From Phocaeicola coprocola DSM 17136 (GTDB taxonomy: Bacteria; Bacteroidota; Bacteroidia; Bacteroidales; Bacteroidaceae), in contig NZ_DS981486.1 in NCBI RefSeq assembly GCF_000154845.1, positions 16,143 through 80,142 of the forward strand: a stretch of 64,000 nt of DNA. Direction: 5' to 3'. Under the pieces are notes generated by a model, which searched no databases, was not told the DNA's origin, and worked only from the letters and a program-made list of their open reading frames with translations. Below, in pieces: positions 33,058-41,929 of this stretch. Each line of letters starts with the position of its first letter. Position 1 is the first letter of the stretch. Made by a program: the position numbers and the translations under genes.

Positions 33058-36000
33058 TCATGCCGCTTTGTCGGTGGCCTCGTGTTCGGAAAGGGCGGAC
33101 TGCGTGCGTTCCGCCTCTTTCATGCTTTCGTCGATCCGATGCTGTAAAGCGTTGCACTCCTGTTTGAGCCTTGCCAACTCGTCCGCCTTGCTCCACTTGC
33201 GGGCGATGATTCCCTGCAAAGCGGGTATCTCGCTCTCCAGCTTGGCTATCTTCTGCCGTTGTTCCTCAATCATGCCGGGCAGCTTGGCGAGGGCGGCTTG
33301 CGGGTATCGGGAGGATTCCACGAAGCCCAGAGGCAATGCTCCCGATATGCCACAACGGTATTTCAGTCCGCTTACGCCCTCGACGAGGAACGTGTTGCGG
33401 TAGAATGTACCGCCCATGTCATACTCGCTGTACACCGACAGGTTCAATCCGGCATACGTGCCTATCGTACCGATTGCCCCGTTGCGGTAGGTCTTGGAAA
33501 TGCGGTGCAGCTCCCGTCCGGTCTCTTCCGCCGTGGCTTGTGCGAGGTTCAACAGCCGGGTCGTCCGGTCTCCGGTGTAAGAGGTGATATATTCCCAGTC
33601 CTGCGTCATGCGTGCCGCCGCACTCTCGGCCTTTGTCATGTCTTCCCGGTTGGCCGCAATCTTACGCTCGGCCCTGATACGGTCTTTCTTGAAAATGGCC
33701 TGTTCCTTTTCGAGCTGCATAATCTTGTTGTCGAGCTTCGTTTTCTCCAACAGGTCGGTATTTCCCGACAGGAGAGCCACGAACTCGGCGAAATTCATGC
33801 CGTTATCCTCGTCCATAGCGTCCTCGTCGATACGGCGCACAGCAATCGTACCGTTGTTAATTTGGTTGATGAACATTTGCTTGGTTTTCAACAGGTTAAA
33901 TTTGTAAGCGTCGAGCGTCTTTTCCGTTCCGTAAATCACCACGTCCACGGTATTGTTTCCCCAGAGCTTAACGGTGTTGCCTTTGCGTACCGCACGACCG
34001 TTGCGCTGCTCCATGTCGGCGGGGCGCCAAGGTATCTCCAGATGATGCACCGCAACGGCCCTTTCTTGGGCGTTTACTCCCGTTCCCAACATCGAGGTAG
34101 AGCCGAACAACACCCGTACCCTGCCACTGTTCATGTCCGCAAAAAGTTTCTTTCTCGCCCGTTCGGTCTTGGCGTACTGGATAAACTGGATTTCATCGGC
34201 AGGAATCCCCATTGCCACCAGCTTGTCCTTGATGTCGCTATAGATGTTCCACTCGTTCGGCTTGTAAGTGGCAAGGTCGCTGAAGACGAACTGTGTACCA
34301 CGATTGGCATTTGAACTTACATAATAATCATAAATAGTTCTTGCGCAAATCGAAGCCTTGTTGTTCGGGTCATCAGTAAACTTATCGCCCAACAGACGCA
34401 TATCAAGAGACATCTTACGGGCCACGTTGGTAGCAACAAGCATTTTTGCCTTGTCGAGATTGTCCGGCTGCGGAATATCCAACCCCAAATCTTCCCATTG
34501 TCCGCTGTGCGCAAAGGCGACGAGCCGCCCGATCATTTCCTCCTGTTGGATAGTGGGTGCATGGGAAAGGAAACGCACGTTTTTGTCCGGCACATCGAGG
34601 TTTATCATATCGGCTGTACGATAGTCGGTAATCTCCCGCAGGAACATCGCCAGTTCCGGCACTTTGATGTAAGTGCGGAAACGCTCTTTGCGCTTTATCG
34701 TACCCGTTACGTTCAGCTCGTAGTCGGCGGCCTTTTTCGTGAAGATAGCCGCCCAAGCGTCGAAACAGCTTACTTGTTGCCGTTTGAGTTCCCTTGGACG
34801 CAGATATTTGAACATCACGTACAGTTCGGTCAGCGCATTGACGACCACCGTACCCGACAGGAACGTAGCCCCCAAGTCCTTTCCCGTGCGGCGTTGAATG
34901 TCCCGAATGGCAAACAAAAGGTTCATCGCCCTTTGCGAGCCTTGCGCATTGCCGATGCCCGCTACTCTCGTGTGGCGTGTCTGGAACATCAAATTTTTAT
35001 AGCAGTGGCATTCGTCTACAAAAATGTGGTCTATGCCCATCGAACGGAAATCGATGGTATCGTCTTTCCGGAGGTCTATCTTCATCTGCAGTTCGGCGAG
35101 CTTGGCTTCAAGGTTCTGTTTCCGGGTTTCCAGTCCTTTCTGCATCCTGCCGCTCCGGTAACGCATAGTGGATTGCTCCAGCACTTCGAGGCTGCGCTCC
35201 ACATCGGCCAGTTCTTCCGAGAATATGTCGTACATGGTTTCTTCGGATTGCGGAATCTTGCTAAACTGGTCGTGTGTCAGGATAATGCAATCCCAGTTGT
35301 TGTTCTTGATTTTTGAAAACACTTCCTTGCGGTTGGCGGGGGTGAAATCTTCCTTGCCCGGATAGAGCACCTTGGCCGTGGGGTATGCCTTTCGGAATGT
35401 ATCGGCAATCTCGTGTACATTGGCTTTCAGCCCGATAATGAGGGGTTTCTGCACCAGTCCGAGACGTTTCATTTCGTATGCGGCCACGCACATAATCATC
35501 GTCTTGCCCGTGCCGACCTCGTGCCAGCAGATACCGCCGCCGTTCTGCTTAATCATCCAGATAGCGTCTTTCTGTGAGGGATAAAGTTCTTTGTACGGGA
35601 ACAGCTCGAAAGAGAGGCCGGGGAACGTCTGCGCCGAGCCGTCGTAGTGCGGACGCACGTAACAATTGAAGCGCTCGTTGTATGTCCTTACCAGTTCGTC
35701 CCGGACTTCCAAAGGCTCATCGTCAAGCCACCGGTTGAAACGGTCTCTGATTTCCTGTATCTTGGCGGCGGCCTCCTGCATGGCTTCCTCGTCCGGCACA
35801 CGTATTTTGCTGCCGTTCCGGTATTCCTCTTTCGTTATCTCAGGTACGGTATCGTGCAGGGCGTGTACAAACAAGTCCTCGCCGTTGTAATTGCGCACGG
35901 AATAGGTATTGTATGCCACGGGCGAATATCCCTGCAGCCGAATCAAGTAGGTATCGTTCACGTCGAAATACATCACGTCCGCACCCACTCCGAATAGGTC

Positions 36001-38034
36001 GGAGGCGAAATCGGCGTACAGCTTCGTATCTATCCACCGCTCGCCCATGTTGATGTCGAGTTCTTCATAGGGTATCGGTTCGGGTATGGTGTTCTCCAGT
36101 GCCTTTGCGGACGCTTCGGCCCATTCTTTCTCCTTGCCTGCGAGATTCGGGAGAAAGGAAAGCGTCTCTTCCTGCTTGGCGATGATGTTTCCGGAGAGGA
36201 ACTTTCCTTTGTGCTCCCATTCCCCATTGGCCGGATTGTAGAAAATTTCCCCTTGCAGGGCTTCGATGATTTCTTCTTCCTCCTTGTTCGTGGCTTGTGC
36301 CATGTAGCCCATATCGACCTTGCCGTAAAAGTTCAGGCTGCTTGCCAAGGCTTCCACGGGGGACAGCGTTACGGCGGTGTCTATCTTCTTGAAAGCTACA
36401 GGTTCACGCATAACGTCGGCTTTGAAGATGTCCCTGCCGACCTGCATTTCTATCGTGAACACCTCCGTACCGAGGCTGTCGAGCAAGATAAACTCCTTGT
36501 TGTCGTTGTCGTGGAAAAATCCCCATTTGGCAATAAAAGCGTCGTATAGGGTGTTGAGTTGTTTACGCAGTTCCGAGCACTCCTTTTGTTCTTCCCGTTC
36601 CCTGCCGGACAGCTCGAAATACACCTTGCGTATGGGGAAATAGTCGGCGGCCCTGTCCGTATTTACCTTGCCCTCGTCCACGGGTACGAAATCAACGGCT
36701 GTCTCCGTGTAACGGCTCGACTTACGAAACCGAAGCGTACCTACCTGCCCCTCGAAAACGACCATTGCGCCGTTCTTCATCCATGTTTCCATGTCCTCCG
36801 TGTAGGCACGTATGCCTTTGACCGTCTGCGGCTCGCCGAAAAGAGACATCTGCACGGGGGTGTTGTCCTGGCCGTGATTGGCAAAAAGAGCCTTGCGAAA
36901 ATAGCGGTCGAAATCGTATTTGAGCAGTGCGGAAAGGTATTGGGACATGGCGTTTCCATCGCCTAACCACTGGTATTTGCGGACGTACTTACCGAACTGG
37001 TTCAGCGCAATGCGACTGTCCGTGGCAAGGGCGGTCTTGGGGAGGGTAAAGATTTTGTTCGCATAGTCGGTCATCGTTCCTGCCGTGTCGACCTTTTCCT
37101 TGGAGACCTGCAAAAACATCTTCTCCCGTAACGAGAGCGTCGCCTTGCGGCTGTGCTTTTGGAATATCAAAAGGTCGCTCCCTACCTCTATGCCGCTCGT
37201 CTGCATGAAAAGGGTATCGGGTAGCCGTAAGGCCGTTATGAGGTCGGCATGATTGACGAGGTACTCGCGCACGAACTTGTTGCCCGGCGTGTCGGCAATT
37301 CCTCTCGGCGCAACGAACGCCAGCAGTCCGCCCTCGTTCAACAGTTCCATTGCCTTGACAAAAAAGTAGTTGTGTATGGTCTTGGCTGACTGTTCGTACA
37401 TGCCGCCTTTCTTCCACATTTCCGCATCGAACACCCGGAAATTGCCGAACGGGATATTCGAGGCGATAACATCGAAGCTCTCATGCTCCAGATGCTGGTC
37501 GGCTATCGTCTCGAAGCCTGCCGTTACCGTGGTCGCCTCGTCATACAGAAGCGACAGGATAAGCCCCGTAAGACAATCTTTTTCAAAAGCGTAGCTGCGA
37601 GTGCCGGGCATGGAGACGGGCAGAAAGCCGCCAATTCCCGCACTGGGTTCAAGAAAGGTACTCATTTGCAGGCAGTTATCCTTGAATGTAGCGTGTATCT
37701 GCCGGGTTACTGCGTCCACGAGGAATTTCGGTGTGTAAAAAGCAGTCAGGACGGAGGATTTTATACTGTTGATGACGGCTTGCCGCATGGCGTCGTCATA
37801 ATAGGGATATGCGCCTATCAAGTCCTGCAGCTTGCGGATAGGCTCGGCCACATCATCGCTGACGGTATGCTCCGTTCCTATATTCAATACATCTTTAATC
37901 CCCCCGAAACCGGAATATCGGGATAATACCTCTTTCTCTTCGTCAGTGGCTTGTCGGTCGTCGATACGGACTTTCATTGCCGTTGCAATGGCTTCCACGT
38001 TTGCCACCAGTGATTTTAATTTGCTGTAACTCAT
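33058..38034 (-). CDS. Giant N6-adenine methylase plus SNF2-type helicase
   Basis: A 1658-aa protein combining two activities. Residues about 120-300 form an N6-adenine methylase-like domain (SAM motif FLEPSAGIGGFL at about 128, motif IV ASNIPFGNF at about 196). Residues about 830-1400 form a superfamily 2 helicase (Walker A CWHEVGTGKTM at about 840, DECH box IFVDECHCYKN at about 1005, motif VI-like QRNGRAVRKGN at about 1348). A coiled-coil C-terminus follows (EKEQAIFKKDRIRAERKIAA). Large proteins of this type are common on Bacteroidales ICEs and plasmids. Proposed roles are protection of incoming DNA or anti-restriction, but none is proven. Leader repeat R7 lies upstream. Confidence 0.85.
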   Translation of the reverse strand: MSYSKLKSLVANVEAIATAMKVRIDDRQATDEEKEVLSRYSGFGGIKDVLNIGTEHTVSDDVAEPIRKLQDLIGAYPYYDDAMRQAVINSIKSSVLTAFYTPKFLVDAVTRQIHATFKDNCLQMSTFLEPSAGIGGFLPVSMPGTRSYAFEKDCLTGLILSLLYDEATTVTAGFETIADQHLEHESFDVIASNIPFGNFRVFDAEMWKKGGMYEQSAKTIHNYFFVKAMELLNEGGLLAFVAPRGIADTPGNKFVREYLVNHADLITALRLPDTLFMQTSGIEVGSDLLIFQKHSRKATLSLREKMFLQVSKEKVDTAGTMTDYANKIFTLPKTALATDSRIALNQFGKYVRKYQWLGDGNAMSQYLSALLKYDFDRYFRKALFANHGQDNTPVQMSLFGEPQTVKGIRAYTEDMETWMKNGAMVVFEGQVGTLRFRKSSRYTETAVDFVPVDEGKVNTDRAADYFPIRKVYFELSGREREEQKECSELRKQLNTLYDAFIAKWGFFHDNDNKEFILLDSLGTEVFTIEMQVGRDIFKADVMREPVAFKKIDTAVTLSPVEALASSLNFYGKVDMGYMAQATNKEEEEIIEALQGEIFYNPANGEWEHKGKFLSGNIIAKQEETLSFLPNLAGKEKEWAEASAKALENTIPEPIPYEELDINMGERWIDTKLYADFASDLFGVGADVMYFDVNDTYLIRLQGYSPVAYNTYSVRNYNGEDLFVHALHDTVPEITKEEYRNGSKIRVPDEEAMQEAAAKIQEIRDRFNRWLDDEPLEVRDELVRTYNERFNCYVRPHYDGSAQTFPGLSFELFPYKELYPSQKDAIWMIKQNGGGICWHEVGTGKTMIMCVAAYEMKRLGLVQKPLIIGLKANVHEIADTFRKAYPTAKVLYPGKEDFTPANRKEVFSKIKNNNWDCIILTHDQFSKIPQSEETMYDIFSEELADVERSLEVLEQSTMRYRSGRMQKGLETRKQNLEAKLAELQMKIDLRKDDTIDFRSMGIDHIFVDECHCYKNLMFQTRHTRVAGIGNAQGSQRAMNLLFAIRDIQRRTGKDLGATFLSGTVVVNALTELYVMFKYLRPRELKRQQVSCFDAWAAIFTKKAADYELNVTGTIKRKERFRTYIKVPELAMFLREITDYRTADMINLDVPDKNVRFLSHAPTIQQEEMIGRLVAFAHSGQWEDLGLDIPQPDNLDKAKMLVATNVARKMSLDMRLLGDKFTDDPNNKASICARTIYDYYVSSNANRGTQFVFSDLATYKPNEWNIYSDIKDKLVAMGIPADEIQFIQYAKTERARKKLFADMNSGRVRVLFGSTSMLGTGVNAQERAVAVHHLEIPWRPADMEQRNGRAVRKGNTVKLWGNNTVDVVIYGTEKTLDAYKFNLLKTKQMFINQINNGTIAVRRIDEDAMDEDNGMNFAEFVALLSGNTDLLEKTKLDNKIMQLEKEQAIFKKDRIRAERKIAANREDMTKAESAAARMTQDWEYITSYTGDRTTRLLNLAQATAEETGRELHRISKTYRNGAIGTIGTYAGLNLSVYSEYDMGGTFYRNTFLVEGVSGLKYRCGISGALPLGFVESSRYPQAALAKLPGMIEEQRQKIAKLESEIPALQGIIARKWSKADELARLKQECNALQHRIDESMKEAERTQSALSEHEATDKAA

Positions 38035-38039
38035 AATTT

Positions 38040-38260
38040 AACCTTGTTTGTTTCCCTTTATTCGGCCTGTTTGCGGCCTCCGGGATTATTTTTCTGCCTC
38101 TTGAAGGTGGCAGGGACAATCGGACAAGGCTGAAGCGAAAAAATACGCTCGACAACGGAGAGGAAGATTTTTGCGCCTCACTCGCGGCGCAGCCGGCATT
38201 GGCAAGATTGGAACGGCCCGTTACCTTCGCGGAAAAATAATACCCCGCAGGTCGCTGCAA
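38040..38260 (-). repeat. Hairpin leader repeat, diverged copy R7
   Basis: Hairpin about 38126-38195: inner stem GCGAAAAAAT (38135-38144) / ATTTTTGCGC (38167-38176) with one mismatch; internal loop ACG opposite AGGAAG; apical CTC (38148-38150) / GAG (38158-38160); outer GGCTG/CAGCC. The TTTCCCTTTATTCGG block near the gene matches the other copies. Confidence 0.6.
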
Positions 38261-38470
38261 GGCTGGGCACGGAAACCGACAGCTAAAAGAGGGAGGAAAA
38301 TGCGTACAAGGGAGAAAGGACGGAACGGGTATAGAAAAGGGAGAAAGCGTCGTACAACGGGGAATGCTGCCGACAGACCGGAAATCCGGAGAAGATGGGA
38401 TAAGACAAGGGAATCCTGTGCATAATCAAAAGAAAAACTTACCCCTGTAACCGATTATAATGAATAACCT

Positions 38471-39112
38471 ATGACTGAAAAGAATACTCCCATCTTATCT
38501 CCCGAATATCTCGATTTCAGAAACGAGATAACCTCCCGCATCCGGTCGCCCCAATACGAGGCATTGAAGGCCGTAAACAAAGAGATGATCGCCCTGTATT
38601 GGGAAATCGGCAGGCGGATTACCGAACAACAAGCGGCCTTGGGCTGGGGAAAATCCGTCATGGAGAACCTTTCGCGGTACATACAAAAGGAGTTTCTGGG
38701 TATAAAGGGATTCGGTGTTTCCAACATGTGGGACATGGCCCGTTTTTATACCGAATACCGGTCGAATGAAATTCTCCAACCGTTAGTTGGAGAAATTAGC
38801 TGGTCGAAGCACATCGTCATTCTGACCAAGTGCAAAGAGATGCAACAACGGCAATTCTACATCTTGTCAACCAAGAAATACGGCTGGACGAAAGATGTAC
38901 TTATCAACAAGATAGAAGCAAAGACCTACGAAAATTATCTGCTCGGTCAGAGCAACTTCGACATGACCTTGCCGGAGAAGATAAAGAACCAGGCCATACT
39001 TGCCCTGAAAGACGAATATACATTCGACCTTGTGGGCCTTTCGAAAGAACATTCCGAATACGAACTGGAACAAGCGATTATAAAGAATATCCGCGCGTTC
39101 CTCATGGAGTAG
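38471..39112 (+). pseudogene. Truncated DUF1016/YhcG-type nuclease gene
   Basis: A 213-aa product matching the N-terminal DUF1016 helical domain and linker (ALKAVNKEMIALYWEIGRRI; ALGWGKSVMENLSRYIQKEF; MTLPEKIKNQAILALKDEYT; HSEYELEQAIIKNIRAFL). Full-length relatives are about 340-375 aa and continue from this point into a PD-(D/E)XK nuclease domain. Here a stop follows immediately (LME-stop), so the nuclease is missing. The truncation may mark a recombination junction. The remaining domain could still be expressed, as the frame up to the stop is clean. Confidence 0.75.
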
Positions 39113-39175
39113 CGAGATATTCAGTTTTTTCTAACTGAAAGTGAGTACAGAAATGTTATCATAGCATGGCAGAGA

Positions 39176-39931
39176 CTATTTGTCAATCCACTCTTTTAGC
39201 CGTTGAGCCTTCTCTTTACTAACGGTTATTTTTGTGTTCGGATACCCTTTTAAGCGGACAATAAGTTTCCCTCCGAAATAATTAGAAAGAAACAATACGT
39301 ATTCTATGTTAATTATGTATTGGCGGTTGGCACGGAAGAAGCAATCAGGATTGAGTTGCTGTTCGAGTTCGTCCATTGACATATTGACAACTTCTGAAGT
39401 TCCATTATTAAGACGAAGGTATACCGTCTTGTTTTCGGTTTCGATATGGTTGATGTCCGAAACACGTACGGTCTTATACCCGTCACGATAGGGCAACAGG
39501 AAACGTTCCCGATAGCGGAACTGGTTCTTCTGCAACGAATCGAAAAGCTGCCGGAGATTTTCGTCAGCATAATTCTTGCCAGCTTTGGTAGCTTTATCTA
39601 TGGCAGCTTCAAGTTCATCGGCATCCAAAGGCTTCAGAAGATAGTCAAAGCTATTGAACTTGAAAGCCTGTACCGCATATTCATCGTATGCGGTGGTGAA
39701 TATGATTGGAACGGTTGCCGGAGCATATTTAAGCGCTTCAAAACTCAGGCCGTCAGTAAGGCGGATATCCGCAAGGATGAGGTCTGTTGTTTTGCCTGAT
39801 TGGAAAAAATCGACCGCCTCTTTGATATTTGTAAGTGGTCCTTCAATTATAAACGTCGTATCAATGTCGTTCAGCAATCTAATGAGACGCATGGCATTGC
39901 GCTGTTCGTCTTCAAGAATCAGTATCTTCAT
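39176..39931 (-). CDS. LytTR-type response regulator
   Basis: A 251-aa regulator with a receiver domain (KILILEDEQRNAMRLI; phospho-acceptor Asp in DLILADIRLTDGLSF, about residue 57; conserved Lys in YLLKPLDADELEAAI) and a LytTR DNA-binding domain (CFFRANRQYIINIEYVLFLS). It overlaps the sensor kinase gene by 4 bp. LytTR proteins bind pairs of short direct repeats about 21 bp apart; three such repeats lie upstream of this operon. Confidence 0.93.
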   Translation of the reverse strand: MKILILEDEQRNAMRLIRLLNDIDTTFIIEGPLTNIKEAVDFFQSGKTTDLILADIRLTDGLSFEALKYAPATVPIIFTTAYDEYAVQAFKFNSFDYLLKPLDADELEAAIDKATKAGKNYADENLRQLFDSLQKNQFRYRERFLLPYRDGYKTVRVSDINHIETENKTVYLRLNNGTSEVVNMSMDELEQQLNPDCFFRANRQYIINIEYVLFLSNYFGGKLIVRLKGYPNTKITVSKEKAQRLKEWIDK

Positions 39932-41001
39932 AGGGACTGTTTTTTTATGATGGGCAAACTCACCGAATAGAAGTTCTCGGCATTTTCTATCTTGACTTTT
40001 TTATCGCAGAGCAACGAATAACGCTCTATTATGTTTTTATGACCCAAGCCGGTCGATTCCATTTTTGAGAGCAAGGAAGATTTAAGGTTGCGCACTGTGA
40101 TATAGTCGTCAGACAACGTGATGTCAATAAACAACGGATTTTCCATCGAAAAACCGTTATGCTTTATTGCATTCTCCACAAGAAGTTGCAACACGGCCGG
40201 GGGAAGGTATCCTTTGCATTCTTTCAGTTCGAGGCTGATGTTCGTGACGCCCCCTCCGACGTGGCGCACCTGCATCAGATACAAGTATGATTCAAGGAAC
40301 TTTATCTCATCTCTGACGGGAATCAGATTCCGGTCCAGATTGGTGATGATGTACCGGTACACTTTCGACAGGTTACTCAGGAACTTGCCGGCAAGTTTGG
40401 TATCTTCCTCTATCAATTCCAGCAGGTTGTTGAAGTTGTTGAACATGAAGTGCGGATTAATTTGCAGCTTCAGCGAGTTGAGTTGCGACTGTAAGGCAAT
40501 CTCCTTCTCCTTCATCAGTGCCATTTCAAGAGCCTGCTTCTCATCGCGCGCCCTGATGTATGACTGGAGGAAGAATGTGTTGGCATAAACGCTTGATATG
40601 AAAGTGGCTATCATGGCAAAAGTGTAAGCCCCCTTCATGTTGATCAGTTCGTCAAGAAGCCCGTTGCCGGTTTCATCCCACAAAAGATTGAACAGAGATG
40701 TCATGCCGAACGCAACGAGGTTATTCAGCGTCAAAAGACAGGAAGCATAGACAATCACCCACACATAAGATGTTCTGAACGGCAAAATCTTAAAAACAAG
40801 GTAAGAGAACCCCAAGGATATGTAGGTAAAGAGCATACACAACAAAAAATCGACGACATAATCGACTGTCGCCATTCCCGGTAATTGGTTGGCGGTTTCG
40901 TCATCAAGAATTAACCATATAATAAGGTAGAGGATATAGGAAACGAGCGATAGCAGGAAGCCGTTCCGCCAGTTCATTATTTTTACATTTTCTTTGATCA
41001 T
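39928..41001 (-). CDS. LytS/YehU-type sensor histidine kinase
   Basis: A 357-aa membrane kinase with four predicted N-terminal membrane segments (for example FLLSLVSYILYLIIWLIL and VDFLLCMLFTYISLGFSYLV). A linker coiled coil precedes the His_kinase family signature LQINPHFMFNNFNNLLELIE with its phosphorylated His. The ATP-binding N-box is LLVENAIKHNGFS and the G-box region is SKMESTGLGHKNIIERY. The start at 41001 (MIKENVKIMNWRNG) is used because two -7-like elements (41011-41018 and 41029-41036, - strand) overlap the longer frame. It pairs with the LytTR regulator downstream. Confidence 0.9.
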   Translation of the reverse strand: MIKENVKIMNWRNGFLLSLVSYILYLIIWLILDDETANQLPGMATVDYVVDFLLCMLFTYISLGFSYLVFKILPFRTSYVWVIVYASCLLTLNNLVAFGMTSLFNLLWDETGNGLLDELINMKGAYTFAMIATFISSVYANTFFLQSYIRARDEKQALEMALMKEKEIALQSQLNSLKLQINPHFMFNNFNNLLELIEEDTKLAGKFLSNLSKVYRYIITNLDRNLIPVRDEIKFLESYLYLMQVRHVGGGVTNISLELKECKGYLPPAVLQLLVENAIKHNGFSMENPLFIDITLSDDYITVRNLKSSLLSKMESTGLGHKNIIERYSLLCDKKVKIENAENFYSVSLPIIKKQSL

Positions 41002-41010
41002 ATTTGGTTG

Positions 41011-41036
41011 CAAAGTTACTTCATGTTGCAAAGGTA
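41011..41036 (-). promoter_or_regulatory. Promoter of the LytS/LytTR operon
   Basis: Two TAnnTTTG matches on the - strand: TACCTTTG (41036-41029) and TAACTTTG (41018-41011). The upstream one leaves room for a short leader before the ATG at 41001. Confidence 0.5.
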
Positions 41037-41073
41037 CGACTTTGCTTTTTCATTTGATAGGTCGAAACCGGAT

Positions 41074-41124
41074 GAAACAGACAAAACAGCAGTTGAAACA
41101 GATAAAAGGAGTGTCGAGACAGAT
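41074..41124. repeat. Three 21-bp-phased direct repeats, candidate LytTR sites
   Basis: GAAACAGAC (41074), GAAACAGAT (41095) and GAGACAGAT (41116) begin exactly 21 bp apart, two helical turns, 40-90 bp upstream of the LytS/LytTR promoter. LytTR regulators typically bind two short direct repeats with this phasing. Confidence 0.55.
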
Positions 41125-41339
41125 GGTTCTATCATTTATACTGTATTCGATGCTTGCATAATGAACGTAGATTGCCAAAACAGGGTATGATTTTGGTAAT
41201 CTGTAGGAAGGTGACGCATCAAGAAGCATGGCTTAACTGCCCAAAGATGTGCATCTTTGAAAAGAGCATTTACAATGACATTTCAGAAGCCATTTTAGCT
41301 GTTTTATAAATGTTTTTTTCCGTTTCGACTGCATGCCGG

Positions 41340-41370
41340 TTGTCGGCAAATTGGGTATGGAATATCTTTG
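41340..41370 (+). promoter_or_regulatory. Promoter of the GNAT-RND efflux operon
   Basis: TTG at 41340-41342, 20-bp spacer, then TATCTTTG at 41363-41370: a close match to the Bacteroides -33/-7 consensus. A 7-bp inverted repeat AAAGATG/CATCTTT (41243-41258) lies about 100 bp upstream and may be an operator. Confidence 0.65.
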
Positions 41371-41389
41371 CAGCCAAAATTGGCGACTT

Positions 41390-41929
41390 ATGATTATTGA
41401 AACAGAACACCTTATCATCAGAGATTTTCAGGAGAAGGATGCCGTTGGTTTGCTGGAATACCTCTCCCATCCGCGTGTCAACTGCTTCGTGAGCGAACGC
41501 TTGTGCTCTGAAGAGTCTGCACTGGCTTATATATCCAATACTCCAAAGGAGTTGCTGCGCTATGCCGTGTGCCTGAAGGAAGACGATTTCATAATCGGTG
41601 ATGTTTTTGCATTGCGTGAAGAAGCCGACACATTCAACGTGGGCTGGCATTTCAACCAACGCTTCGAGGGCAAGGGATTGGCGCATGAAGCGGCAACGGA
41701 ATTTCTGGATTACCTTTTCCGTGAAGCAGGCGCACGTCGCATCTACGGCTTTGTGGAGGATGACAACCTGCGGTCGAAAAGATTGTGCGAACGTCTCGGA
41801 ATGAGATATGAAGGATGCATGAAGGAATTCATATCGTTTGTGTGCCATCCCGATGGAACACCACGGTATGAGGACACCTGCATTTATGCGGTATTGAATA
41901 AGGAATGGAAAAACAATAAGAACAGATGA
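41390..41929 (+). CDS. GNAT family N-acetyltransferase (RimJ/RimL type)
   Basis: A 179-aa acetyltransferase: IIETEHLIIRDFQEKDAVGL at the N-terminus, then the acetyl-CoA site GKGLAHEAATEFLDYLFREA and the C-terminal NLRSKRLCERLGMRYEGCMK typical of RimJ/RimL-like enzymes. The frame is open upstream of 41390, but the promoter at 41340-41370 lies inside that extension, so the later ATG is the start. It overlaps the efflux adaptor gene by 4 bp. Grouping with an RND pump suggests drug modification plus export, but the substrate is unknown. Confidence 0.85.
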   Translation: MIIETEHLIIRDFQEKDAVGLLEYLSHPRVNCFVSERLCSEESALAYISNTPKELLRYAVCLKEDDFIIGDVFALREEADTFNVGWHFNQRFEGKGLAHEAATEFLDYLFREAGARRIYGFVEDDNLRSKRLCERLGMRYEGCMKEFISFVCHPDGTPRYEDTCIYAVLNKEWKNNKNR

